A program made the translations under genes and the position numbers. A stretch of DNA of 64,000 nt from Hymenobacter armeniacus (lineage in GTDB: Bacteria > Bacteroidota > Bacteroidia > Cytophagales > Hymenobacteraceae): contig NZ_JACXAC010000003.1 in assembly GCF_014699055.1 (NCBI RefSeq), positions 714,588-778,587 on the forward strand. Reading direction: 5' to 3'. Positions within the stretch are counted from its first letter, which is position 1; the number at the start of each line of letters is the position of its first letter. The notes below the pieces were generated by a model, which was given only the letters and a program-made list of their open reading frames with translations, made no database searches and had not been told where the DNA came from. Positions 50,602 to 59,237 of this stretch are shown in pieces.

Positions 50602-52161
50602 ATGCTTCCTCATGCCACCTCGTCTCATTTATCCGCAACTGGTGTCCGCATCTTACGCGAAGTGCTGGTTTCCAATTGCTTGGGGCGCGACGTGGAACTG
50701 ACCATTGCGCTGCCGCCGGCCGCTGCCGTCGCCGAAATCTTCCCAGTATTATATTTAAATGACGGCCAGGATTTCGAACGCCTGCACCTGGAAGCAACCC
50801 TGAACGCCCTCTATGCCCGTCAGGCCATTCGGCCCTTTGTACTGGTGGCGCCCCACGCCAACGAGCTGCGCACCCAGGAATACGGCACGGCCGCGCACGC
50901 CGATTTCAACGGCCGCGGCAGTCTGGCCGGGGCTTACACCCGCTTTATGCTGGAAGAGTTGCTGCCGTTTGCCCAAGCCCATTTTCAGGCCTCGGCCAAC
51001 CCGGAGGAGGCCGTCATGGCCGGCTTTTCGCTCGGCGGGCTGTCGGCTTTTGATATTGCGTGGCACCACCCCGAGGCGCTGACGCGGGCCGGCGTGTTCT
51101 CGGGCTCGTTCTGGTGGCGGCAAAAGGCCGTGGGCGCCGGCTACACGCCCGCCGACCGCATCATGCACGGGCTGGTGCGGGCCGGGCAGCTACATCCGTC
51201 GCACCGCTTCTGGCTGCAAACCGGCACCCTCGACGAGCGCAACGACCGCAACGAAAACGGCGTCATCGATTCCGTCGAAGACTGCCTCGACCTCATCGAA
51301 GCGCTGCTTGACAAAGGCCTGGATGCCCAACGGGCCCTGCGCTACGTGCAGCTGGAAGGCGGCCACCACCACCAGCATACCTGGGGCCACATTATGCCCG
51401 ATTTTCTGCTCTGGGCTTTTGGGCGGCCGGAAGCCGCGGCGGCGTTGCCGGCGCCCTTGCCCGTGGTGCGCCTGCAGCTCGACCCCGCCCTGGCCCCGAC
51501 CATTGTGCCGGCCGACGCGCCGCCGATTGTCATGCCCGTTCCCCTCGTGCTGCCCACCGAATCAGCACCCGAGGTACAGCCCGGCACCCGTATCGCCGAC
51601 CTTTTTACTTCATCAAGCCCACTCGCTATGTCCACCACGCGCCCCGTTGAGGGGGATTTTCTGCCCTATGCCGGCAATTACATCAACCTCGTGCCCGACG
51701 GCACCGACCCGGTGGAAGCCCTGCGCACCCAGCCGCAGCAAATTCACGCCGTTTTTGCCGGCCTGAGCGAAACCCAGACCGAGCAGGCCTACGCGCCCGG
51801 CAAATGGACTCTCAAGGAAATGCTGCTGCATCAAATTGATACCGAGCGTATTTTCTCGTACCGGGCGCTGCGCTTTGCCCGCGCCGACAGCCAGAATCTG
51901 CTGGGCTTCGAGCAGGACGACTACGTGGCCCACAGCGGCGCCAACGCCCGCACCCTGGCCAGCCTGCTGGCCGAGTACGACGCCGTGCGCGCCGCCACCG
52001 TGGCCCTGGCCGAGAGCTTCACCGAAGAGCAGCTGAACCGGCGCGGCACCGCCAACAACGGCCCGGCCACGGTGCGCGCCCTGCTCTTCATCACGGCCGG
52101 GCACGAGCTGCACCACCTCAACATCATTCGCGAGCGGTACCTGCCCATTCTGCACGGATGA
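50602..52161 (+). CDS. Esterase fused to a DinB-like domain
   Basis: The 519-residue single frame joins two domains. Residues about 1-275 are an Esterase D-type hydrolase (FPVLYLNDGQDFERL, elbow MAGFSLGGLSAFDIAWHHPE, and a late His in EGGHHHQHTW). A Pro-rich linker (about 280-340) is followed by a DinB/YfiT-like four-helix metal-binding domain (about 345-519) with histidines in EMLLHQIDTERIF and AGHELHHLNIIRERY. DinB-like proteins include thiol-dependent transferases. An internal ATG at 51628 is in frame, so a separate DinB product is also possible. It is divergent from the ligase operon. Confidence 0.9.
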   Translation: MLPHATSSHLSATGVRILREVLVSNCLGRDVELTIALPPAAAVAEIFPVLYLNDGQDFERLHLEATLNALYARQAIRPFVLVAPHANELRTQEYGTAAHADFNGRGSLAGAYTRFMLEELLPFAQAHFQASANPEEAVMAGFSLGGLSAFDIAWHHPEALTRAGVFSGSFWWRQKAVGAGYTPADRIMHGLVRAGQLHPSHRFWLQTGTLDERNDRNENGVIDSVEDCLDLIEALLDKGLDAQRALRYVQLEGGHHHQHTWGHIMPDFLLWAFGRPEAAAALPAPLPVVRLQLDPALAPTIVPADAPPIVMPVPLVLPTESAPEVQPGTRIADLFTSSSPLAMSTTRPVEGDFLPYAGNYINLVPDGTDPVEALRTQPQQIHAVFAGLSETQTEQAYAPGKWTLKEMLLHQIDTERIFSYRALRFARADSQNLLGFEQDDYVAHSGANARTLASLLAEYDAVRAATVALAESFTEEQLNRRGTANNGPATVRALLFITAGHELHHLNIIRERYLPILHG

Positions 52162-52254
52162 GGCAAAGTTTATACCTTCGCCCGCCACAACACACCGGTC
52201 AGACCGTGCGTTGAAATACCCGGAACGAACCCCTCACCAAACTTCTTTTCAATC

Positions 52255-52371
52255 ATGGCCAAAGCCCAAGACGCCCGCAAAGAGAAAAAGAAAGAGCCCA
52301 CCAAATCCATGAAGGAGAAAAAAGCAGAGAAAGAGGAAAAGAAAGTAGCCCGCGCCCGCAAGCAGGAATAG
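52255..52371 (+). CDS. Tiny Lys/Glu-rich protein
   Basis: A 38-codon ORF starts with MAKAQDARKEKKKEPTKSMK and ends EEKKVARARKQE. It lies behind a TACCTTCG -7-like box (52173-52180) and before a terminator. The charge pattern gives one long amphipathic or disordered helix. The frame, promoter and terminator support expression; the function is unknown. Confidence 0.55.
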   Translation: MAKAQDARKEKKKEPTKSMKEKKAEKEEKKVARARKQE

Positions 52372-52444
52372 CTGCTGAACTCCAAATTCAGGCTGTTTTT
52401 TGGAAGCCTCGGATTTGGTGCACGATATCATGGAATCAGAAAAC

Positions 52445-52472
52445 AAAAGGCCGCTCATCCGAGCGGCCTTTT
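52445..52472. terminator. Terminator between the Lys-rich ORF and the AlbA_2 gene
   Basis: A 12-base perfect stem AAAAGGCCGCTC / GAGCGGCCTTTT with loop ATCC lies between convergent genes (ends at 52371 and 52493) and can serve both. Confidence 0.88.
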
Positions 52473-52492
52473 CGCGTTGGTCAGGGGGAGGG

Positions 52493-53119
52493 TCAGAGCG
52501 TGTAGTACGGCTCCTTTTCTTTATCGTGGTGGCGGATGTAGCCGTGGAGCACGAGCTTTATCAGCGTCTGGAAAGCGCGGCGCTTGCCAAAATTGACCAG
52601 TTTCATGAACTGGGCCAAGGTGATGCGGGGATGGTTTTTCAGGTAGTCGATGACGGCCAGCTCCTGCTTGTTGAGCGGTAGGTGCTCGAAGCGGGCATCG
52701 GGCTGCTGGCGGGTGAGGAGCTTCTCGGTGAGGCCGCTGGTTTGCACGCTGGAATCGCGCACGCGTACGTAGCCGCGCCAGTCGTCGGGGGCCACCTGGG
52801 CGCGGTGGGGCTTGTTCAGGCTTTCGGGCACGGTCACCACCAGCACGGTCCGTCCCTCGGTTTCGATTTCGCGAAACTGCAGCCCCGTCAGGGGCGGCTC
52901 CACGTAGTTGGTGGCCGCATCCAGCAGCATAAACACCTCCTCCTCGGCGTCGCGCACGCCCAGCACGCGGCCGGCGTCGTCGACGCCCACCAACACCTGC
53001 CCGCCGCGGGTGTTGGCCAACGACGCCAGCGTGCGCGAAATGCGGTGCGGGTGCGTGGTTTTTTGCTTGAATTCCAACTCCTCGCCCTCGCCGCGCCTTA
53101 TCAGTTCGTGTAAATCCAT
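52493..53119 (-). CDS. Schlafen/AlbA_2-domain protein with winged helix
   Basis: The 208-residue protein has an N-terminal AlbA_2 (Schlafen-like, divergent AAA-4) domain with GEGEELEFKQKT, ISRTLASLANTRGGQVLVGV and VPESLNKPHRA. A C-terminal winged-helix part (about 145-208; YLKNHPRITLAQFMKLVNFG and RRAFQTLIKLVLHG) follows. Such proteins are usually transcription regulators or nucleic-acid-binding proteins. The target is unknown. Confidence 0.88.
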   Translation of the reverse strand: MDLHELIRRGEGEELEFKQKTTHPHRISRTLASLANTRGGQVLVGVDDAGRVLGVRDAEEEVFMLLDAATNYVEPPLTGLQFREIETEGRTVLVVTVPESLNKPHRAQVAPDDWRGYVRVRDSSVQTSGLTEKLLTRQQPDARFEHLPLNKQELAVIDYLKNHPRITLAQFMKLVNFGKRRAFQTLIKLVLHGYIRHHDKEKEPYYTL

Positions 53120-53145
53120 ACCTTAGTCAAACGCAAAACCGGAAT

Positions 53146-53183
53146 AAAAAATGCCGCTCCCGTTAGTCGGAAGCGGCATTTTT
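53146..53183 (-). terminator. Terminator between the DUF3127 and AlbA_2 genes
   Basis: The stem AAAAATGCCGCTTCC-like / GGAAGCGGCATTTTT (one mismatch) lies downstream of the DUF3127 gene on the minus strand and is followed by T in that direction. Confidence 0.85.
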
Positions 53184-53233
53184 AGCAGACCGCGCTGCTG
53201 AAAGCAACGGGCTGATTACGCGGCTGGCGTGCC

Positions 53234-53653
53234 TTAGAAAGGCAGGTCGTTGTCGTCGTCGCTGGCGATGGGGGCCGCCGAGGGCTGAGCGCGCAGCGTG
53301 GGGTTCTGGTTTTGCGCGGCGGGGCGGGGAGCGGCTTGCTGCCCACCGCCGTAGCTGTTGCCGGCGTTGCCACCCGAGGCGGGCTCAATCTTCCAGGCTT
53401 CGAGGTTGGTGAAGTACAGCATCTGGCCGTTCTTGTTGAAACCACGGCCCCGGAGGTTGAAGGTCACCTTCACTTCGTCGCCCATTTTGAAGGGGTCGAT
53501 GAGGCTGGTTTTGTCCTGAACCATCTGAAACTTAATATGCTCGGGATACTGGCCGTCCTGGACTTCCAGCACGAACTCACGCTTGCGAAACTTTTCGCTT
53601 ACCTGCTGTTCGTCAAAGATTTCGTGCAGCCGGCCGGTTACGTCGTATGCCAT
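53234..53653 (-). CDS. DUF3127 protein with SSB-like acidic tail
   Basis: The 139-residue protein has the DUF3127 OB-fold-like domain (about 1-95; MAYDVTGRLHEIFDEQQVSE, FRKREFVLEVQDG, NLRGRGFNKNGQMLYFTNLE). A disordered Gln/Pro/Ala linker leads to the terminal DDDNDLPF. That tail closely resembles the DDDIPF tip of single-stranded DNA-binding proteins, which recruits repair and replication partners. It is a Bacteroidota-typical protein; single-strand DNA binding is inferred. Confidence 0.92.
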   Translation of the reverse strand: MAYDVTGRLHEIFDEQQVSEKFRKREFVLEVQDGQYPEHIKFQMVQDKTSLIDPFKMGDEVKVTFNLRGRGFNKNGQMLYFTNLEAWKIEPASGGNAGNSYGGGQQAAPRPAAQNQNPTLRAQPSAAPIASDDDNDLPF

Positions 53654-53781
53654 AAAATTGGGAGTGTTTTGGTAGTAATAAACTTGAACATCAAACCTAC
53701 GAAAAAAAACACTAGCAGCCCGCTAGCCGTTCCCCGCGGCTACCTTTGCAGCCGCTTTTCGCCGTAAATTTTCGATAAAAA

Positions 53782-54762
53782 ATGTTTGCACTCGCCCTTC
53801 ACGGCGGGGCCGGAACCATTGCCCGCGCCTCCCTTTCTCCTGATGCCGAACGCGAGTACCGCGCGGCCCTCGACGCGGCCCTGCACGTGGGGTATTCGCT
53901 TCTGGCCCAGGGCGGTGCCGCCTTCGATGCCGTGGAAGCCACCGTGCGCAGCCTCGAAGACTGCCCGCTGTTCAATGCCGGGCGCGGGGCCGTGTTCACG
54001 CACGAGGGCCACCACGAAATGGACGCCGCCATCATGCAGGGCCACACCCGCTTGGCCGGGGCCGTGGCCGGCGTGCGCCAGGTGCAAAACCCCATCCGCG
54101 CGGCCCGCCTCGTGCTGGAGCACACCGAGCACGTGCTGCTGGCCTACCCCGGTGCCGACGAGCTGGCCCGCGAGCACGGCCTGCCGCTGCAGCCGCCGGA
54201 ATATTTTTTTACCCAGCACCGCTTCAACCAACTGCAGGAAGCCCTGCAGGAAGGCCGCATGCGCCTCGACCACAGCCAGGCCCGGGCCGCAGCCCCCGCG
54301 CCGCTTGAAGAGCCCGAAAAGTTTGTGGACAACGCCGACCCCAACTGGAAAAAAGGCACCGTGGGCGCCGTGGCCCGCGACCAATACGGCCACCTGGCGG
54401 CCGCCACCAGCACCGGCGGCATGACCAACAAGCGCTACGCCCGCATCGGCGACACGCCCCTTATCGGGGCCGGCACCTGGGCCGACGAGCGGTGCGCCAT
54501 CAGCTGCACCGGGCACGGCGAGTATTTCATTCGGGCCGTGGCGGCCTACGACATTGCCTGCCTGATGGAGTACAAAGGCCTGAGCCTCGAAGAAGCCTGC
54601 CGCGTGGTGGTGCACGACAAGCTGGCCCCGGCCGGCGGCGAAGGCGGCCTCATCGCCGTGGACGCGGCCGGCAACGTGACGTTGCCCTTCAATTCCGACG
54701 GCATGTATCGCGCCAGCCGCGTGGAGGGAGGCGCCGCCCAGGTGGCTATATATAAGGAGTAG
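53782..54762 (+). CDS. iaaA: Isoaspartyl peptidase / L-asparaginase (Ntn hydrolase)
   Basis: The 326-residue plant-type asparaginase precursor self-cleaves to expose a catalytic threonine. ALHGGAGTI is the N-terminal strand, CPLFNAGRGAVFT is typical, and Thr193 in KKGTVGAVARD is the predicted nucleophile after cleavage. STGGMTNKRYARIGDTPLIG and the later TGHGE segment complete the site. These enzymes split beta-aspartyl dipeptides, including the beta-Asp-Arg released from cyanophycin. A TACCTTTG box lies about 35 bases upstream. A cyanophycinase gene is nearby. Confidence 0.95.
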   Translation: MFALALHGGAGTIARASLSPDAEREYRAALDAALHVGYSLLAQGGAAFDAVEATVRSLEDCPLFNAGRGAVFTHEGHHEMDAAIMQGHTRLAGAVAGVRQVQNPIRAARLVLEHTEHVLLAYPGADELAREHGLPLQPPEYFFTQHRFNQLQEALQEGRMRLDHSQARAAAPAPLEEPEKFVDNADPNWKKGTVGAVARDQYGHLAAATSTGGMTNKRYARIGDTPLIGAGTWADERCAISCTGHGEYFIRAVAAYDIACLMEYKGLSLEEACRVVVHDKLAPAGGEGGLIAVDAAGNVTLPFNSDGMYRASRVEGGAAQVAIYKE

Positions 54763-54796
54763 CTTTTGCGACGGTGAAAATGCGGCGGTAAAAAAG

Positions 54797-54829
54797 AACG
54801 CCATGCTGCGCGCAGCGCGGCATGACGTT
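54797..54829. repeat. Short palindromic copy of the AACGTCATGC family
   Basis: The arms AACGCCATGCTGCGC and GCGCGGCATGACGTT pair with two mismatches around a 3-base loop. The element lies in the short gap between iaaA and the convergent aldo/keto reductase gene. Confidence 0.75.
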
Positions 54830-54848
54830 TAAGTGGCTGCTTGGGTGG

Positions 54849-55832
54849 CTACCAGGTGTAATGCACCAGCGGCTTGATGCGGCGGTCATAAATCTCCCGC
54901 ACCTTCAGCACTTGCGCTTCGGTGAGGGGCGGCATTTCTGCGGCTTGCAGGTTTTGCAGCAACTGCTCGGGGCGTGAGGCGCCGGGTATCACGCAGCTCA
55001 CTTCGCCGAACATCAGAATCCAGCGCAGGGCAACGTCGGCCAGGGGCTGGTGGGGGAAGGCTTGCTTGAGCTCTTCCACGGCGGCCAGGCCGGTGGCGTA
55101 GTCCACGCCGGAAAAGGTTTCGCCTTTGTCGAAGGCCTCACCATTGCGGTTGAAGTTGCGGTGGTCGTCGGGCGCGAAAGCCGTTTGGGCCGAGAACTTG
55201 CCGGTGAGCAGGCCGCTGGCCAGGGGCACGCGCACAATCAGGCCGATGTCGCGCCGGGCAGCTTCCTTGAACAGCAGCTCCGCCGGGCGCTGCCGGAACA
55301 TGTTGAAGATGAGCTGCACGGTGGCGACGTTGGGGAATTCAATGGCCTTCAGGCCTTCCTCAATTTTTTCGATGCTCACGCCGAGGTGCTGAATTTTGCC
55401 TTCCTCGCGCAGCCGGTCGAACAGCTCAAATATTTCGGGGCGGTAATACACCTCCGTGGGCGGGCAGTGCAGCTGAATGAGGTCGAGGGTTTCGAGCTGC
55501 ATGTTGCGCAGGCTCTCTTCCACGAAGCGGCGCAGGGCGGCGGGCTGGTAGGCGTCGGCCACGTGGGGCTGCAGGCGGCGCCCGCATTTGGTGGCCACGA
55601 AAATGCGCTCGGAGCGGGAGCGCACCAGCCGGCCCACGGCTTTTTCGCTTTCGCCGTCGCCGTACACGTCGGCGGTGTCGATGAAATTGAGGCCGGCGTC
55701 CACGGCGGCGTTCAGAATCTGGTCGGCGTTGGCGTGGCTGAAGGGTTCGCCCCACTTGCCGCCCACCTGCCAGGTGCCGAGGCTGATTTCAGAAACGGAG
55801 ATGCCGGTTTTGCCCAGCTTGCGGTAGTTCAT
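54849..55832 (-). CDS. Aldo/keto reductase
   Basis: The start is the ATG at 55832 (MNYRKLGKTGISVSEISLGT). The 327-residue NADPH-dependent barrel shows the family's FIDTADVYGDGESE with the catalytic Tyr, ATKCGRR with Lys, DLIQLHCPP with His, and the cofactor segment IPGASRPEQLLQNL. It belongs to the YajO/Tas-like group acting on aldehydes or sugars. It lies between the isoaspartyl peptidase and cyanophycinase genes, but its substrate is not evident. Confidence 0.93.
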   Translation of the reverse strand: MNYRKLGKTGISVSEISLGTWQVGGKWGEPFSHANADQILNAAVDAGLNFIDTADVYGDGESEKAVGRLVRSRSERIFVATKCGRRLQPHVADAYQPAALRRFVEESLRNMQLETLDLIQLHCPPTEVYYRPEIFELFDRLREEGKIQHLGVSIEKIEEGLKAIEFPNVATVQLIFNMFRQRPAELLFKEAARRDIGLIVRVPLASGLLTGKFSAQTAFAPDDHRNFNRNGEAFDKGETFSGVDYATGLAAVEELKQAFPHQPLADVALRWILMFGEVSCVIPGASRPEQLLQNLQAAEMPPLTEAQVLKVREIYDRRIKPLVHYTW

Positions 55833-55937
55833 AGGTTGGTTGCTTGATGGAAGACGATGTAAGAAGTGGCGACTTGAGCTGCAAAGCAAGGCACAACGGG
55901 CTTACGTAAGCGGCCGCTTTCGGGCAACGTGCGCAAC

Positions 55938-55975
55938 AAAAAGCCCGCTCTTCGGAAAGAGAAGCGGGCTTTTTG
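55938..55975 (-). terminator. Terminator of the cyanophycinase gene
   Basis: The stem AAAAAGCCCGCT / AGCGGGCTTTTT, with an inner CTCTT/AAGAG helix, lies just downstream of the minus-strand gene ending at 55996 and ends in T in that direction. Confidence 0.87.
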
Positions 55976-55995
55976 ATGGCAGGTCGTTGCTAAAC

Positions 55996-56919
55996 CTAGC
56001 GGGCTGCGGCCGTCGCTTCCGTGGCCAATGGTGCGGTGGCCTGCACTGGCAGGGCGTCTTTGCTCACGTAGAATTTCCGTTCGCGCATGTCGTACACGTT
56101 GCCTTTGGCCAGCACGTGCATGGTCACGTTTTCGATGGACAGCACTGTGCCTTTCTTGGCCGCGGCGGCATTGTTGTGCTGAATGTCGTGGCCATCGAGA
56201 ATAATAACCAGGTTAGAGCCAATGGTTTCGACCCAGTTGCCCTGGGTGATGAGCACGCCGGTGTCTTCGCCCAGCCCGATGCCGATGAGCTTGGGGTGCA
56301 GCGCCACCGACTCAATCAGGCGCCCAAAGCGGCCGCGCTTCACAAAGTGCGAGTCGACGATGGCCGCCGGCAGCAGGCCCAGGCCGCTGCCCATCTTCAC
56401 GGCGCCTTTCAGCAGCGCATCAGGCACCGAGCCGCCCCGAATCATGTGCTGCGACATGGCCATGGCGCCGGCGCTGGTGCCGGCAATCACGAAGTTGGGC
56501 TCGGCGTAGTAGCGCTGAATCATGCGGTCGAGAAAGTCCGTTTCGCCAAACATCTCGCGCAGCCGCGACTGGTTGCCGCCCGAAAACATGACCACGTCGG
56601 CGGCCAGCAGGCGCTCCAGGTATTCGGGCTGGCGGGCGTCTTCGGGCGTGCGAATGTCCATGATGCCCACGTTCAGGCAGTTGAGCATGGCGAAGGAGCC
56701 CGTATAAATCGGGCCAACTTCCTCCGGAATCATCGACGCCGTGGTGATGACTTCGATGCGCGGGTCGGCCTTGCCCGTTTCGAGGACGATGCGCTTGAGG
56801 ATGCCCAACTCAAAAAAGTTGAGGTAGTACTTGCGGCGGGTCCGGGGGTTGGGGTACGTGCCCTTGTCCTCGTTGCCCCCCACGGCGATGAGCTTGCCGA
56901 GCGGAATGATGGATTTCAA
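55996..56919 (-). CDS. cphB: Cyanophycinase (S51 family serine peptidase)
   Basis: The 307-residue protein has the S51 hallmarks: KLIAVGGNEDKG, ADVVMFSGGNQSRL, the nucleophile Ser149 in IAGTSAGAMAMS, and DSHFVKRGRFGRL with the His. Cyanophycinases cleave the beta-aspartyl-arginine polymer to dipeptides. There is no signal peptide, so it is cytoplasmic. The isoaspartyl peptidase gene lies about 1.2 kb away, giving both steps of cyanophycin-type breakdown. No cyanophycin synthetase is in the window. The symbol is by similarity. Confidence 0.93.
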   Translation of the reverse strand: MKSIIPLGKLIAVGGNEDKGTYPNPRTRRKYYLNFFELGILKRIVLETGKADPRIEVITTASMIPEEVGPIYTGSFAMLNCLNVGIMDIRTPEDARQPEYLERLLAADVVMFSGGNQSRLREMFGETDFLDRMIQRYYAEPNFVIAGTSAGAMAMSQHMIRGGSVPDALLKGAVKMGSGLGLLPAAIVDSHFVKRGRFGRLIESVALHPKLIGIGLGEDTGVLITQGNWVETIGSNLVIILDGHDIQHNNAAAAKKGTVLSIENVTMHVLAKGNVYDMRERKFYVSKDALPVQATAPLATEATAAAR

Positions 56920-57017
56920 TGGATGCCTTAGTTATATGTAGTACTGAAAGAGCTGAACAGATGGGGGCGGCGCAAGGGCCGGCGGCCACCGCCCGGCAAA
57001 GTTCGGGCCGGGCGCGC

Positions 57018-58835
57018 TTATGTGCGCGTATCCAGCATCGCATCGAGCGTGCCGGTGGCCACGGAATGGTAATTGGGCCGGGACTGCGCATAAACGGCGC
57101 GGGCCTGGGTAAGGCCGTCGGGCGTGGCCAGCAGGGCCCGGTATAGCGGCACCAGAAACTTGCGCCTGCCCACGTGCCGCAGAAAATTTTCCAGCGCCGC
57201 GTCGGCCGGCGCGTAGCCGGCCCGCAAAGCCCGCGGAAACCAGGCCGCCAGAATTTCGGCGTTGCCGGAAGTGGTGAATTGAAAGGCTGCGTCGAGCTCC
57301 GCCACCCGTTCGACCGGAAGCGAGTCGGAAAGCCCGTGCAGAAAATGGACCCACTCGTGGCTGCTCCAGCCGGCGGTGGCCGGCAGGAGGGAAGCCGGCG
57401 CCTCGCCCGCCGCCAATCGGCCCAGTTCCTGGTCGACGGCCTCGAAGCGCCGCGACGCAACGGGCGGGGCGTTGGGTGGCAGCCCGGGGCCATCCACCCA
57501 GGCCGCCAGATTCAGCCGCGATTCAAGGCCCGGCTCCTGGTCGAGCAGCTCGGCGCGGAGATAGTGCAGAAAAGTGGCGGTGTCCATCGCCTGAAAGCTG
57601 AAGCGGGCGAAGTACTCTTTAATAAAAGCATCGAGCCGGGGCCGGCCCACCAGCGACTCCAGCGTGAGTAATAACGCACAGCCTTTTTCGTAGGCAATTT
57701 CGGTGAGGCCCTCGTCGGGGTCGCGGCCCGCCAGGGCCAGGTGCAAATGGGTGTCGGGGCTGGCAACGCCGATTTCGGCAATGGTCTCCTGCATCGCGGC
57801 CCGGCCCAGTACCTGCAGCATGTCGGCGTATTCAGCCCCATACAAATGTTCCATGATGCGGCGCTCGAAATACACCGTGAAGCCCTCGTTCAGCCAGAAG
57901 TCATTCCAGGTTGCATTTGTAACCAGGTTGCCAGACCAGGAGTGAGCCAGCTCGTGCGCCACCAAACTGGTAAGGCTGCGGTCGCCGGCAAGGATGGTCG
58001 GTGTTACAAATGTTAATCTGGGGTTTTCCATGCCACCAAAGGGGAAGCTGGGCGGGAGCACCAGCAAATCGTACCGCTCCCAGCGGTAGGGTCCGTACAG
58101 CTCTTCGGCAGCGGCCACCATCTTTTCGAGGTCAGCAAACTCGTGGCTTGCCGTGGGCAGGGTGCCAGGCTCGGCGTAAATGCCCGTGCGGCCGCTGAGC
58201 GGAGCGAACCGCAGGTCGCCCACGGCCAGGGCCATCAAGTAGGCCGGTATGGGCTGGGCCATGCGGAAGCGGTACTCGCCACGGGCGTCCAAAGTCTGGG
58301 GGTTCTCGGCGCTCATCAGCGCCAGCAGATGCGGCGGCACCCGCACCGTCGCATCGTAGGTGAAGCGGATGCCGGGCGAGTCCTGGCACGGCAGCCAGGT
58401 GCGCGCCAGGATGGCCTGCGACTGCGTGAACAGGAAGGGCTCGGTGCCGGCCGTCTGCGCGGGTTCGAGCCACTGCAGGGCGGCCGCCGTTGGCGACGTG
58501 CGGTAGCTCACGCGCACGGCCGTCGTATCGGGCGCTAGCGGCACGTGCAGCGCTTGGCCGAGCACGGCATCAGCCTGGCCCAGCGTGAAGGCCGCCGACG
58601 TCGAATTTCCAGTGGCATCAAAAAGCTCTACTTGTTCAATGGTCAGGTCCCGCGTGTCGAGCACTAGTTCGGTGGCTGGCTGGTTGGCCAGCAGGCGCCA
58701 GGTGGCGCGGCCCGCGAGGCTGCGGGTGGCAAAGTCCACGGTCAGGTCCAGGTCGAGATGGCTCACTCGGGCCGGGCTGGTGCCAGCGTAGCTGTGCGGG
58801 TCTTGGGGAAGGGGCTGGGAATACGAAGGGGGCAT
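57018..58835 (-). CDS. M1 family aminopeptidase (leukotriene-A4-hydrolase-like)
   Basis: The start is the ATG at 58835 (MPPSYSQPLPQDPHSYAGTS); upstream in-frame sequence is not protein-like. The 605-residue zinc aminopeptidase has the substrate motif FGGMENPRLTF and the zinc site VAHELAHSWSGNL with the downstream Glu in WLNEGFTVYFE. The length and C-terminal helical domain match the LTA4H/aminopeptidase B group. It removes N-terminal residues from peptides, probably in the cytoplasm. It follows the same strand as cphB. Confidence 0.95.
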   Translation of the reverse strand: MPPSYSQPLPQDPHSYAGTSPARVSHLDLDLTVDFATRSLAGRATWRLLANQPATELVLDTRDLTIEQVELFDATGNSTSAAFTLGQADAVLGQALHVPLAPDTTAVRVSYRTSPTAAALQWLEPAQTAGTEPFLFTQSQAILARTWLPCQDSPGIRFTYDATVRVPPHLLALMSAENPQTLDARGEYRFRMAQPIPAYLMALAVGDLRFAPLSGRTGIYAEPGTLPTASHEFADLEKMVAAAEELYGPYRWERYDLLVLPPSFPFGGMENPRLTFVTPTILAGDRSLTSLVAHELAHSWSGNLVTNATWNDFWLNEGFTVYFERRIMEHLYGAEYADMLQVLGRAAMQETIAEIGVASPDTHLHLALAGRDPDEGLTEIAYEKGCALLLTLESLVGRPRLDAFIKEYFARFSFQAMDTATFLHYLRAELLDQEPGLESRLNLAAWVDGPGLPPNAPPVASRRFEAVDQELGRLAAGEAPASLLPATAGWSSHEWVHFLHGLSDSLPVERVAELDAAFQFTTSGNAEILAAWFPRALRAGYAPADAALENFLRHVGRRKFLVPLYRALLATPDGLTQARAVYAQSRPNYHSVATGTLDAMLDTRT

Positions 58836-59237
58836 GGGTAGCGGGTCTAAAAAACAACGGGTACCGGTGAAAGCCACGACGGCGCGCCACGGCAAATTAT
58901 GCCAACACCGGTCTGCAGGTGTCAACACGGCGGCCGTTGGCAAATTAAAAGCTTCGCCTGGGCATTCCGCAGGCGGGGGCTGGCCGTTATCAGTGTGCTG
59001 CCTGTAAGGCGTTTAGCCGAGAAAGGGGAGTGGCCGGCCACTTAAAGCAGGCCTGAGTGGTACGAAGTTGGCACGATTACGGGCATGGCGACTCTAGTCC
59101 TTGCCCGCCCAGGGTGTAATTTGCAGCCGAACGGCCAGCGGCCATTCCCAACGCAACTTACCCTTCAGCTTGGCAGTACAACCGCCGGCTTCGGGCCGTT
59201 GCCTGGGGTAGATGTTTCGCTTGCTTCATTTTTTTCA
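58836..59237. other. Intergenic region between divergent M1 peptidase and L,D-transpeptidase genes
   Basis: About 400 bases lie without a convincing gene. In-frame sequence upstream of the transpeptidase ATG from 59085 is open but not protein-like. No clear promoter pair, repeat or terminator was identified. Confidence 0.55.

Noticed and set aside
59060..59090. Sigma-54-like promoter (TTGGCACGATTACGGGCA)
   Set aside because: The -24 GG is present but the -12 GC is not, and such elements are not expected for this gene.
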